Shown here piece after piece: positions 1-6,282 of a stretch of 21,207 nucleotides of DNA (its first letter is position 1; every line of letters starts with the position of its first letter). The notes beneath the pieces were generated by a model that saw only the letters and a program-made list of their open reading frames with translations, was not told where the DNA came from and searched no databases. Source of the DNA: Clostridia bacterium (GTDB taxonomy: Bacteria; Bacillota; Clostridia; Oscillospirales; CAG-272); contig JAFWWR010000256.1 in the NCBI GenBank assembly GCA_017518025.1, positions 1 through 21,207 on the forward strand, in the 5' to 3' direction. The translations under genes were made by a program, and so were the position numbers.

Positions 1-3000
1 CATCAGGCCACCGATCCGATGCACAAAGCGTTTGAGGAATTCCTTGATACATACCTCTGCGTAACGCACGGCGCACTGACCACGATGCACAAGGGCGGCA
101 GCAACTACAACGCCGCTAACCTCGCGGCTCTGGTCCTCGATACCATGGGCCTCGACGCTGAGACTTACTCCGTTGTCATCAACGGCGACATCAGCGACCC
201 GGGCGTGGGCATCGGCCAGTTCTGCGGCGCAGGCGGCGTTGAGATCTACGTCAAGAACAACGTGACCGGTGAAGAGACCGAGCACGAGACGATCAGCGTC
301 TCCTCCCGTAAACTGAACCACGTCGAGTACGACGGCACGATCTGCCTCTACACCTGTCCCGAGGATTCCGTGGTGTGGAAACCCGCCGAAGAGATCCTTG
401 ACAGATACGTCTGCACCGATGACTCTTACGAGGATCCGATCATCCACGCTCTGTTCCCGGATGAGGCGTCCTTTACCGAGGAGAATTTCGTGGCGCTTAT
501 CGCGGCTGAGCTCGGCGCAGTGGAAGGCCATCAGATCCAGGTCACGAAGTTTGATCCTGCAAGACTGAACACGGATTCCACCTGCAGAGTTTACGTCTAC
601 AAATGGAACGACAACGTACTTGAAGCGACCAACGAGATCAGCTTCATCTGCAGCACCGCAGACGTTGACGCTCCCACCCTCTCCGCGGATCACTACGTTC
701 CGAAGACTCTCGAAGACTTCATCGACGAGAGGATCGCGGAGCTTGCGTGCGCGGCTCACCACGACGTGAACCTCCAGTTCGGTACCGGATCCACCGTGAC
801 TCCGGAAACCCTGAGCGCACTTCTTACCGAGATCTTCGGCTACAAGGCCGAGGTCGCGAGTGACGACGCGTACGCCGGAGCCAGAGGCGCATACGGCGAC
901 GAGGGCGACGGAAGCACCGTTGCGTTCGACGTGAACGTCACCTTCACGGACGAAGAGACCGGCGAGACCTGCACGAAACTCGTGGAACTCGCTATCCGCA
1001 AGGATCTCCTTGCCAAGTACAGCGGCGCGGTCGAATACGGCGCGCTCTCCGTCTGCCCGGATGAACTGCCTGACGATATCAAGGCGGCTCAGGAAGCGAT
1101 CGGCGCCCTTCCCGGCGAGATCACTCTTGAAGGCAAAGTGTTCAACGAAACCGTCATCGAGAACTGGTACCGCGAAGTCACCGGTCTGACCGGCGGCGAG
1201 TGGGAATTCTTCATGGCCAACTTTGACGCTGAGGCGGCTTACTCCGGCAACGAAGTTATCGTCGTCCTCAAGAACGTCAACGTGAACGACGAGGGCAGGA
1301 CCTACACGGTCGGCGCTGAGAAAGTCCTCAAGATCGACACCGAAGCGGTAGATCCCATGCACGCCAAGTTCGAGGCATTCCTTGACGAATACCTCTGCGT
1401 GACTCACGGCGCTCTGACCACGATGCACAAGGGCGGCGGCAACTACAACGCTGCGAACCTCGGCGCTCTGGTCATCAGCACCATGGGTCTGGATCCCACG
1501 ATTTACTCCGCTGTCATCAACGGCGACATCAGCGACCCGGGCGTGGGCATCGGCCAGTTCTGCGGCGCGGGCAACGTTGAGATCTACATTGTGAATAACG
1601 TAACGGGAGAAGAGACCGAGCATGAGACGATCAACACGTCCTCCCGTAAACTCAATCACGTGGCATACGACGGCACGATCTGCCTCTACACCTGCCCTGA
1701 GGATTCCGAGATGTGGAAACCCGCAGAGGAGATCCTCGGCGGTCTGATCTGCGCGGATGATTCTCACGGAGATCCCACCATCCACGCTCTGTTCCCGAAC
1801 GTGGCGGATATCACTCAGGATAACCTGGCGACGGCAGTCCTTGCGGCTCTCGACGGTATCGAGGGTGCAGAGGTCGGCTTCTCCTGGTTCGAAGACGGCT
1901 ACGCAGGCGTTTACCTCACCAAGTGGAATGGCAACGTTCTTGAAGCTACCAACGTATTCGAGGTTGTCAGCAGTGTCAGCGCATCCGTTGACGCTCCCGT
2001 GCTCTCCGCCGAGCATCCCGTTCCGGATCCGATGCACGTGACGTTCGAGGAATTCCTTGACGAATACCTCTGCGTGACTCACGGAGCACTGACCACGATG
2101 CACAAGGGCGGCGGCAACTACAATGCGTCGAACCTCGCGGCTCTGGTCCTCGATACCATGGGCCTTGACGCTGAGACCTACTCCGTTGTCATCAACGGCG
2201 ACATCAGCGACCCGGGCGTCGGCATCGGCCAGTTCTGCGGTGCAAGCAATGTTGAGATCTACGTCAAGAACAACACCACGGGCGAAGAGACTGAGCATCA
2301 GACCATCAACACCTCTTCCCGTAAGCTCAATCACGTCGCTTACGACGGCGTGATCTGCTTCTACACCTGCCCCGAGGATTCCGAGATGTGGAAGCCGGCT
2401 GAGGAGACTCTCGGCGGATTCATCTGCGCGGACGATTCTCACGAGGATCCCACCATCCACGCTCTGTTCCCGGATGCTGATTCCATCACCGAGGACAACC
2501 TGGCGGCGGCAGTCCTTGCGGCTCTCGAGGGCATCGAGGGCGCAGAGGTCGGATTTGCATGGTATGAAGACGGCTACGCAGGCGTTTACCTCGTAAAGTG
2601 GAACGAGAACGTTCTTGAAGCTACCAACGTATTCGAGATCGTCAGCAGCGTAGACGAGTCCGTTGACGCTCCCGTTCTCTCCACCGAGCATCCCGTACCG
2701 GTAGTTCCGCCGGCACCGCCGACTTACATGGACATCGACTACGACGTAGCGACAGATAAGCAGGGCGATCTTATCAATGACGGAGCTGCGTTCAACGCAT
2801 GGGTACTTGAGTACATCACTTCCAGATTCGAGTTCCCGCAGGATTCCATCGAGATCAACAACTACTCGGCTCTGAAGTCCGCTTACGACGACATGATGGC
2901 TTCCGGCGACTACTCCGCCGCGACCACGATCTCCCTGACCTATCACTCCTCCGACGCTTCCGCTGCCGCGGTCGACGCCACGTATAACTTCTACTTTGTG

Positions 3001-3900
3001 GGCGGCCCGTATGTTGAGGCGACAAGTGGAGACGGACCCGCTCTCCCCGCTATGACCTGCGATATCGAATTCAACGTCAGACACGTTGAACCCTCGAACG
3101 TCGCGAAAGACGGCGTTATCTCCGAGGGTGAGTACTACCGTTGCCTCGCTCCGAAGGCGGAGCTGTTCGGCGCCAAGACCATGACCGGCGATAAGCTGAC
3201 GAAGTACCAGCAGATGGTAGATACTTCGAAGTTCTACTTCTCATGGGATGAAGAACACGGCTTCAACATCGCGGTCGAGATGATCGCTCCCGACCTGCTG
3301 CAGCTCAACTCCGCCGACGTGTTCGACGGACGCCTTGAGCCCAAGGAAGGCGACGATCCCGACAACTTCGTTGGACCTTGCGACGGATTCATGGACCAGC
3401 TTGCGTTCGTATTCCAGGGAGTTGCCGATGCCAGCGGCGCACACGGCTTCTACTATGCGTTCGGCAGAAACACGGAAACCGGTGAATACCTGAGAGGACA
3501 CTGGTTCGGAAGTATGTTAGACGGATTACCGCAGTACGGTTATAACGCCTCCTACTATCCGGTCGAAGATCAGGATATGGTCATCTCCTACGGCCCGGGC
3601 AACAAGGTCGTCTTTGAGTACAGCCTGCCTCTGACCACTCTCTTCCCGGCGGAAATGATCAATTCCGACGGTACGATCGTGAACGGCTCGAAGTACAACT
3701 ATAACATGACCATCACCAATGGCTGGAACGAGACCACGCATACTATTGCGAACTCGGCTTCGGATTATAACGCCGAGATGGTTCCGCTCAAATTCGGCGA
3801 TCTCGGAGCATGGCTTGACTGGAGACAGGGCAAGTGGAACGGCAAGACCGTTAAGAGATTCAACCGTCCTGCAGTTCTGACCTTCATCAACGAGGGCTGA
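1..3900 (+). CDS. Giant repeat protein, 5'-truncated, with C-terminal CBM9/DOMON-like domain
   Basis: The reading frame is open from base 1, so the gene starts upstream of the window. The ATG at 19 is an internal Met of the repeat motif DPMH, which recurs at 1351 and 2026. The visible 1,299 codons contain three closely related 225-230-residue units (13-702, 1351-2025, 2026-2700), a divergent unit between the first two, and a half-unit-like segment after a Pro-rich linker (about 2701-2730). A C-terminal domain begins near 3052. That domain has DGVISEGEY (from 3109), then FYFSWDEEHGFNIAVEM and alternating beta-strand patterns. This resembles the CBM9/DOMON-like carbohydrate-binding fold of secreted enzymes and surface proteins; the match is by pattern only. 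Each full unit carries conserved Cys in LCVTHG, QFCGA, ICxYTCPED and a C(A/T)DD motif. I do not recognise the repeat family. An extracellular or cell-surface location is inferred; the signal peptide would lie outside the window. Confidence 0.8.
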   Translation, partial: HQATDPMHKAFEEFLDTYLCVTHGALTTMHKGGSNYNAANLAALVLDTMGLDAETYSVVINGDISDPGVGIGQFCGAGGVEIYVKNNVTGEETEHETISVSSRKLNHVEYDGTICLYTCPEDSVVWKPAEEILDRYVCTDDSYEDPIIHALFPDEASFTEENFVALIAAELGAVEGHQIQVTKFDPARLNTDSTCRVYVYKWNDNVLEATNEISFICSTADVDAPTLSADHYVPKTLEDFIDERIAELACAAHHDVNLQFGTGSTVTPETLSALLTEIFGYKAEVASDDAYAGARGAYGDEGDGSTVAFDVNVTFTDEETGETCTKLVELAIRKDLLAKYSGAVEYGALSVCPDELPDDIKAAQEAIGALPGEITLEGKVFNETVIENWYREVTGLTGGEWEFFMANFDAEAAYSGNEVIVVLKNVNVNDEGRTYTVGAEKVLKIDTEAVDPMHAKFEAFLDEYLCVTHGALTTMHKGGGNYNAANLGALVISTMGLDPTIYSAVINGDISDPGVGIGQFCGAGNVEIYIVNNVTGEETEHETINTSSRKLNHVAYDGTICLYTCPEDSEMWKPAEEILGGLICADDSHGDPTIHALFPNVADITQDNLATAVLAALDGIEGAEVGFSWFEDGYAGVYLTKWNGNVLEATNVFEVVSSVSASVDAPVLSAEHPVPDPMHVTFEEFLDEYLCVTHGALTTMHKGGGNYNASNLAALVLDTMGLDAETYSVVINGDISDPGVGIGQFCGASNVEIYVKNNTTGEETEHQTINTSSRKLNHVAYDGVICFYTCPEDSEMWKPAEETLGGFICADDSHEDPTIHALFPDADSITEDNLAAAVLAALEGIEGAEVGFAWYEDGYAGVYLVKWNENVLEATNVFEIVSSVDESVDAPVLSTEHPVPVVPPAPPTYMDIDYDVATDKQGDLINDGAAFNAWVLEYITSRFEFPQDSIEINNYSALKSAYDDMMASGDYSAATTISLTYHSSDASAAAVDATYNFYFVGGPYVEATSGDGPALPAMTCDIEFNVRHVEPSNVAKDGVISEGEYYRCLAPKAELFGAKTMTGDKLTKYQQMVDTSKFYFSWDEEHGFNIAVEMIAPDLLQLNSADVFDGRLEPKEGDDPDNFVGPCDGFMDQLAFVFQGVADASGAHGFYYAFGRNTETGEYLRGHWFGSMLDGLPQYGYNASYYPVEDQDMVISYGPGNKVVFEYSLPLTTLFPAEMINSDGTIVNGSKYNYNMTITNGWNETTHTIANSASDYNAEMVPLKFGDLGAWLDWRQGKWNGKTVKRFNRPAVLTFINEG
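13..702 (+). repeat. Repeat unit 1 of the giant protein (230 residues)
   Basis: Runs from DPMHKAF to DHYVP. The N-terminal half (FEEFLDTYLCVTHG to YTCPED) is almost identical to units 2 and 3, also at DNA level. The C-terminal half (VCTDDSYEDP to VYVYKWN) is clearly more divergent and about five residues longer than in units 2 and 3. Confidence 0.9.
703..1350 (+). repeat. Divergent repeat-like segment between units 1 and 2
   Basis: Lower-similarity segment. LEDFIDERIAELACAAHHDV followed by ETLSALLTEIFG matches the spacing of FEEFLD...NLAALVLDTMG in the full units. The later VIENWYREVTGL...EVIVVLKNVNVND resembles the second half of a unit. The DPMH start and CPED motif are absent. It is probably an old, diverged copy, inferred by eye without an alignment score. 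Confidence 0.45.
1351..2025 (+). repeat. Repeat unit 2 of the giant protein (225 residues)
   Basis: Runs from DPMHAKF to EHPVP. It is directly followed by unit 3 with no linker, so units 2 and 3 form an in-frame tandem with an exact 675-base period. Its second half (ICADDSH to EVGFSWFEDGYAGVY) is very close to unit 3. Confidence 0.92.
2026..2700 (+). repeat. Repeat unit 3 of the giant protein (225 residues)
   Basis: Runs from DPMHVTF to EHPVP, then a Pro-rich linker (VVPPAPPTY). The first half shares ALVLDTMGLDAETYSVVING with unit 1, where unit 2 has ALVISTMGLDPTIYSAVING. The second half shares ICADDSH and GIEGAEVGF with unit 2 rather than unit 1. The unit is therefore a mosaic of the other two. 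Confidence 0.92.
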
Positions 3901-3935
3901 GACTGAACCGAGCAGCTTGAGTTAAACCGAAAAAA

Positions 3936-3975
3936 CGGGGCCTCCGGATCATCCGGAGGTCCCGTGCTTTTGTTT
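3936..3975 (+). terminator. Rho-independent terminator of the giant repeat gene
   Basis: A near-perfect 14-bp stem (CGGGGCCTCCGGAT pairing with ATCCGGAGGTCCCG, one G-U pair) is followed by a T-rich tract (TGCTTTTGTTT). It lies 35 bases after the stop codon and ends the upstream transcription unit. Confidence 0.85.
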
Positions 3976-3983
3976 CTCGCATA
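3959..3983 (+). repeat. tRNA-Leu-tail-like direct repeat, left copy
   Basis: GTCCCGTGC (3959-3967), six bases, then TTCTCGCATA (3974-3983). The same two blocks, four bases apart, occur in the same orientation at 5924-5946. The 3' end of the true tRNA-Leu has GTCCCGT joined directly to TTCTCGCATA, in inverted orientation at 5977-5993. The first block overlaps the 3' arm of the preceding terminator, so part of the match may be coincidental. It may be an att-like boundary of the accessory patch. Confidence 0.4.
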
Positions 3984-3984
3984 T

Positions 3985-4020
3985 CGAGTATTCATAACGG
4001 ACTTGAGTTATGAATACTCG
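3985..4020. repeat. Perfect 14-bp inverted repeat (hairpin) after the terminator
   Basis: CGAGTATTCATAAC (3985-3998) and its perfect complement GTTATGAATACTCG (4007-4020) flank an 8-base loop. A T-rich run (ATTTTCTTTT) follows on the plus strand, so it could act as a second terminator. ATATCG (3981-3986) plus ATAACGGACTTGA (3994-4006) reappear inverted and joined at 5537-5555, which suggests a second role as a boundary sequence of the accessory patch. Confidence 0.7.
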
Positions 4021-4068
4021 ATTTTCTTTTGCCGGAAAGAATTGTAATGACATCTTCTTTGTTTTGTG

Positions 4069-4097
4069 TTGACAAAAATGATTAATCGGCGTATAAT
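4069..4097 (+). promoter_or_regulatory. Consensus sigma-A promoter of the toxin-antitoxin operon
   Basis: TTGACA (4069-4074), 17 bases, then TATAAT (4092-4097): a perfect consensus promoter. Transcription should start near 4104, directly before the AAAGGAGG ribosome binding site (4105-4112). The 8-base palindrome GATTAATC (4080-4087) sits in the spacer and is a candidate operator for antitoxin autorepression, which is usual for RelB/DinJ antitoxins. Confidence 0.85.
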
Positions 4098-4120
4098 AAG
4101 CGTAAAAGGAGGAATGAAAA

Positions 4121-4375
4121 ATGGCAACGACGAATTTGAATATCAGAATTGATGAAAATTTGAAAAAACAAGCGGAGGTATTGTTTTCGGATCTGGGCTT
4201 GAATATGTCTTCTGCGATCACCGTTTTTCTTAAATCCGCCGTCGACTATAACGGGATCCCGTTTGAGATCAAAAAGACCGAGCGAAATGCGGCGGTAAGC
4301 GACGCTGAGCTGCTCGCCGTTTCAAACGAACTGATCGCCAAAAACAAAGAAGCATATAAGGTTCTGGCAAAATGA
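4121..4375 (+). CDS. RelB/DinJ-family antitoxin
   Basis: 84 residues. The N-terminus MATTNLNIRIDENLKKQAE followed by LGLNMSSAITVFLKSAV is the ribbon-helix-helix signature of RelB/DinJ antitoxins: an IRID beta strand, then two helices with the MSSAI turn. The variable C-terminal tail (about residues 50-84) would wrap and neutralise the toxin. The start is fixed by AAAGGAGG eight bases upstream. The end overlaps the toxin start by four bases (ATGA at 4372-4375), so the two are translationally coupled. The RHH domain probably represses its own promoter through the palindrome at 4080-4087. The gene is AT-rich, with many AAA and AAT codons, unlike the flanking core genes, which suggests horizontal acquisition. 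Confidence 0.88.
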   Translation: MATTNLNIRIDENLKKQAEVLFSDLGLNMSSAITVFLKSAVDYNGIPFEIKKTERNAAVSDAELLAVSNELIAKNKEAYKVLAK

Positions 4376-4749
4376 AAATACTGACGAAAGATCAGATCAT
4401 TCTGCTGCACGCACAACTGATAAAAGAAACGGGCGGATCGGACGGGATACGTGACGAAGGGCTGCTCGATTCGGCGATCCTCAACCCGTTTCAGAGTTTT
4501 GACGGCAAAGAACTTTACCCTTCCGTTTTGGAAAAAGGAGCGCGGCTCGGCTTTGAACTGATCAAAAACCATGCGTTCATTGACGGAAATAAGCGAATCG
4601 GCGCGCACGCGATGCTGGTTTTTCTTGCGCTGAACGGTCATTCGTTATCCTATACCCAAAAAGAACTGACGGATATCGTTCTTTCCGTCGCATCGGGCGA
4701 AAAGAATTGCGACGATCTGCTGCTCTGGCTTCAATCACACTTAAATTGA
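4372..4749 (+). CDS. doc: Fic/Doc-family death-on-curing toxin
   Basis: 125 residues, the usual length for Doc. The Fic/Doc active-site motif HxFx(D/N)GNKR is present as HAFIDGNKR (about residues 66-74), and the N-terminal GIRDEGLLDSAI helix is typical of the family. P1 Doc phosphorylates elongation factor Tu and stops translation; the same activity is inferred here from the family. The start codon overlaps the antitoxin stop, so the pair forms a type II toxin-antitoxin operon. The catalytic His and the GNKR loop are intact, so the toxin is predicted to be functional. Doc was first described with a Phd antitoxin; here the partner is RelB/DinJ-like. Confidence 0.88.
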   Translation: MKILTKDQIILLHAQLIKETGGSDGIRDEGLLDSAILNPFQSFDGKELYPSVLEKGARLGFELIKNHAFIDGNKRIGAHAMLVFLALNGHSLSYTQKELTDIVLSVASGEKNCDDLLLWLQSHLN

Positions 4750-4819
4750 TTTGTTTCAGCACGGTGTCACCGCGTCGGTAGTGAGTAAGTGCGCGCGTTT
4801 GAGGTTTTACAAACAGGTG

Positions 4820-5521
4820 ATGAAAATGAAAACAAAGGATTTTATCCATTCATTGACTTTTTTATACCCAAGTATTAGATTTGCGACAGACCACAGCCGG
4901 ATTTACGACGAATTCGTGCCGAGCTTGATGCACCGGGATGATTTGGAAGTAAGTCATCCGCAGGAGTACAACGGGCAGGAAACGATAAAGCTTGTTTGCT
5001 CTCAACATCCTATCGGAATTGACGAATACCTCGCCGATCCAAAGGAGTGGGAGAGAAAGCAGCGTCGATACACGGCTGAATGGGTTGACTTTTTGAAGAG
5101 CGAAAAAATGCCTGTAAAAGAGGTTGATATTTGTTCGTCTGTGGATCAGAAAGTGTTTGACGCGCTCTGCTGTCAGGACAGTATTGAATCATTACGGATA
5201 AAATGGCTTCGCTGCAAACAAATCAATGAAATAGCAAAGCTTAAAAACCTGAAAAAGGTGTTTCTTGTCTGCGCTTCGTCGCTGGAAGATATTTCTCCTC
5301 TTGCTAAACTCGAAAATTTAGAAGTTCTTATTTTGGGCCAGACAAAAAAGATCGACGACTATTCTGTCCTTTCCACGCTGAAAAAGCTAAAAGTATTCAG
5401 CCTTTGCGGATATCAGAGTTCGCCAAACACGGTTATAAAGGTCAATACTCTTGATTTCATATCCGATTTACCTTCTCTTGAATATGTTGATTTTATAGAC
5501 GTGCGTTTGAATCGGCAGTGA
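4820..5521 (+). CDS. Leucine-rich-repeat protein, possibly C-terminally truncated
   Basis: 233 residues from ATG 4820, preceded by a weak AGGTG-type binding site. A TTG at 4751 is in frame but has no usable ribosome binding site and encodes a composition unlike the rest. Residues about 1-110 form an uncharacterised charged domain. From about 125 there are three or four LRR turns of the type LKNLKKVFLVCASSLEDISPL, LENLEVLILG, LKKLKVFSLCG and LPSLEYVDF. There is no signal peptide or membrane segment, so it is probably cytoplasmic. It lies 70 bases after the toxin and may be co-transcribed with it. The last repeat stops abruptly just before the inverted repeat at 5537-5555, consistent with loss of the normal C-terminus. 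The function is unknown; LRRs usually bind proteins. Confidence 0.7.
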   Translation: MKMKTKDFIHSLTFLYPSIRFATDHSRIYDEFVPSLMHRDDLEVSHPQEYNGQETIKLVCSQHPIGIDEYLADPKEWERKQRRYTAEWVDFLKSEKMPVKEVDICSSVDQKVFDALCCQDSIESLRIKWLRCKQINEIAKLKNLKKVFLVCASSLEDISPLAKLENLEVLILGQTKKIDDYSVLSTLKKLKVFSLCGYQSSPNTVIKVNTLDFISDLPSLEYVDFIDVRLNRQ

Positions 5522-5536
5522 TTTCTTGACTTTCAG

Positions 5537-5575
5537 TCAAGTCCGTTATCGATATTCGCACCATAGAAAAAGGCA
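5537..5575 (+). repeat. tRNA-tail-like and inverted boundary repeat, middle copy
   Basis: TCAAGTCCGTTAT (5537-5549) with CGATAT (5550-5555) is the inverted counterpart of 3981-4006, with a 7-base insertion in the left copy. The longer stretch TCAAGTCC-GT...TTCGCACC-ATAGAAAAAGGCA (to 5575) also aligns in direct orientation with TTCAAGTCCCGT...TTCTCGCA-TAGAAAAAGGGCA at 5919-5957, which resembles a tRNA T-loop and acceptor tail plus its terminator. A short 6-bp hairpin (CTTGAC 5525-5530, GTCAAG 5536-5541) overlaps it. It is probably a recombination boundary rather than a gene. Confidence 0.5.
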
Positions 5576-5918
5576 CCTACTTGCTGCCATGGAGTGTTGC
5601 TGTAAGTGTATGTCTTCTCTCTTCCTCCGGACGAGGGGACTTTTTCTCGGTCACGAGCGGGCAGATACGGTGATCCGAAATCGCTCGTTCTCGTCTGCCC
5701 GCCCGACTTTTGCGCGTGGCGCAAAAGTCCGAAGTAAAGTGCAATCTTTTCCGCCAAGATGCGGAAAACTCATGCTCCCTCGGTCAGGCGCGGCCGAACG
5801 TTTTTTCTTTACTTGGAAGTTTTGCTTCAGCAAAACTTGAGAGGGCGCAAGGGAATGATAAAAAAATTACTACTTTATGCGCCCGGGCCCACCGGGCTGT
5901 CATTCACTACCGCGCCCC
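5576..5918. other. Gene-poor, hairpin-dense spacer
   Basis: No protein or RNA gene is recognisable here. Open frames exist on both strands, but they overlap each other, lack ribosome binding sites and have low-complexity, Arg/Cys/Ser-rich composition. The stretch holds a series of inverted repeats: GCGGGCAGA/TCTGCCCGC arms around 5658-5702; GACTTTTGCGC-GTG-GCGCAAAAGTC (5705-5729); TTTTCCGC-CAAGAT-GCGGAAAA (5747-5768); AAGTTTTGCT-TC-AGCAAAACTT (5817-5838); and GCCCGG/CCGGGC (around 5881-5896). It may be a structured RNA, a dispersed intergenic repeat or degenerate mobile DNA. Confidence 0.5.
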
Positions 5919-5998
5919 TTCAAGTCCCGTGCAAAATTCTCGCATAGAAAAAGGGCATCTGAAGATGCCCTTTTTCTATGCGAGAAACGGGACTTGAA
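5919..5998. repeat. Large palindrome formed by an inverted copy of the tRNA-Leu 3' tail
   Basis: The arms 5937-5960 and 5963-5986 are perfectly complementary over 24 bases around a 2-base centre. After a 6-base insertion on the left (GCAAAA, 5931-5936), another 12 bases match perfectly (TTCAAGTCCCGT 5919-5930 against 5987-5998). The right arm is the 3' end of tRNA-Leu plus its terminator. The left arm is therefore an inverted partial tRNA copy covering T-loop to acceptor. The sequence upstream of the left arm does not resemble a tRNA body. Confidence 0.85.
5942..5981 (-). terminator. Terminator of tRNA-Leu (symmetrical, could act both ways)
   Basis: Read on the minus strand: an A-run, AGGGCATCT, a short loop, AGATGCCCT and TTTTTCTATGC directly after the tRNA 3' end. 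The A-run on one side and T-run on the other make the structure symmetrical, so it could stop transcription in both directions. Confidence 0.88.
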
Positions 5999-6060
5999 CC
6001 CGTACGGTGTTAACCACACGCCCCTCAAACGTGCGCGTCTGCCAGTTCCGCCACTCTCGC
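5979..6060 (-). tRNA. tRNA-Leu (anticodon GAG)
   Basis: An 82-base type II tRNA. The acceptor stem is GCGAGAG with TTCTCGC (last pair G-U) and discriminator A. The D arm is GCG...CGC. The anticodon stem is CACGT/GCGTG with loop TTGAGGG, giving GAG, which reads CUU/CUC leucine codons. There is a 13-base variable arm, and the T arm is ACGGG-TTCAAGT-CCCGT. No CCA is encoded. It is a single gene with its own promoter upstream and a terminator immediately downstream. Partial copies of its 3' tail occur nearby. Confidence 0.95.
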
Positions 6061-6093
6061 ATCCTGCCGGGGGTTTTCCCGCCGACAGTGTGT

Positions 6094-6122
6094 ATTATAC
6101 TATACCGCGGCAGGTTTGTCAA
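6094..6122 (-). promoter_or_regulatory. Consensus sigma-A promoter of tRNA-Leu
   Basis: On the minus strand, TTGACA (complement of 6117-6122), 17 bases, then TATAAT (complement of 6094-6099): a perfect consensus. The predicted start is about 25 bases before the tRNA 5' end. Confidence 0.9.
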
Positions 6123-6245
6123 CATTATTTTCAAAAATTTTTGCCTCTTTCCCCCGGGTCGGCCCTGTCGGGACCGGCGCGCCGCCGCGCCCGGCTCCGG
6201 GGTCGAAAAACTGCCCAAAAAAGGCGTCCGGCACCCCATTCACCG
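6123..6245. other. Divergent intergenic spacer between tRNA-Leu and miaB promoters
   Basis: No gene is seen. An AT-rich beginning is followed by a very GC-rich block (about 6151-6202) with self-complementary arms CCCCGG (6152-6157) and CCGGGG (6197-6202), and inner GC-rich pairings. It separates two divergent promoters. Confidence 0.5.
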
Positions 6246-6274
6246 TTGACTTGACGGCTCTTTTCGTGTATAAT
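6246..6274 (+). promoter_or_regulatory. Sigma-A promoter of the miaB-mutSL-tgt-lipoate operon
   Basis: TTGACT (6246-6251), 17 bases, then TATAAT (6269-6274): one mismatch to consensus. Transcription should begin near 6281. It is the only strong promoter I see for the ten-gene run that follows. Confidence 0.85.
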
Positions 6275-6282
6275 AAATTGAT

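Noticed and set aside
19..21. ATG at 19 as the start of the giant repeat gene
   Set aside because: The frame is open to base 1 and this Met is the conserved internal Met of the DPMH motif starting each repeat unit; there is no ribosome binding site.
3985..4020. Integron attC site next to a toxin-antitoxin cassette
   Set aside because: The hairpin is fully symmetrical and lacks the RYYYAAC/GTTRRRY arrangement and the extrahelical bases; no integron integrase is seen.
4751..4819. TTG at 4751 as start of the LRR gene
   Set aside because: It lies one base after the toxin stop without a ribosome binding site, and the extra 23 residues do not resemble the protein that follows; ATG 4820 is more plausible.
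5526..5840. Overlapping open frames on both strands in the hairpin-dense spacer
   Set aside because: They overlap each other, lack ribosome binding sites, have biased Arg/Cys/Ser composition and run through perfect inverted repeats; no domain is recognisable.
5976..6239. Minus-strand open frame across tRNA-Leu
   Set aside because: It translates the tRNA itself, a well-known spurious type of prediction.
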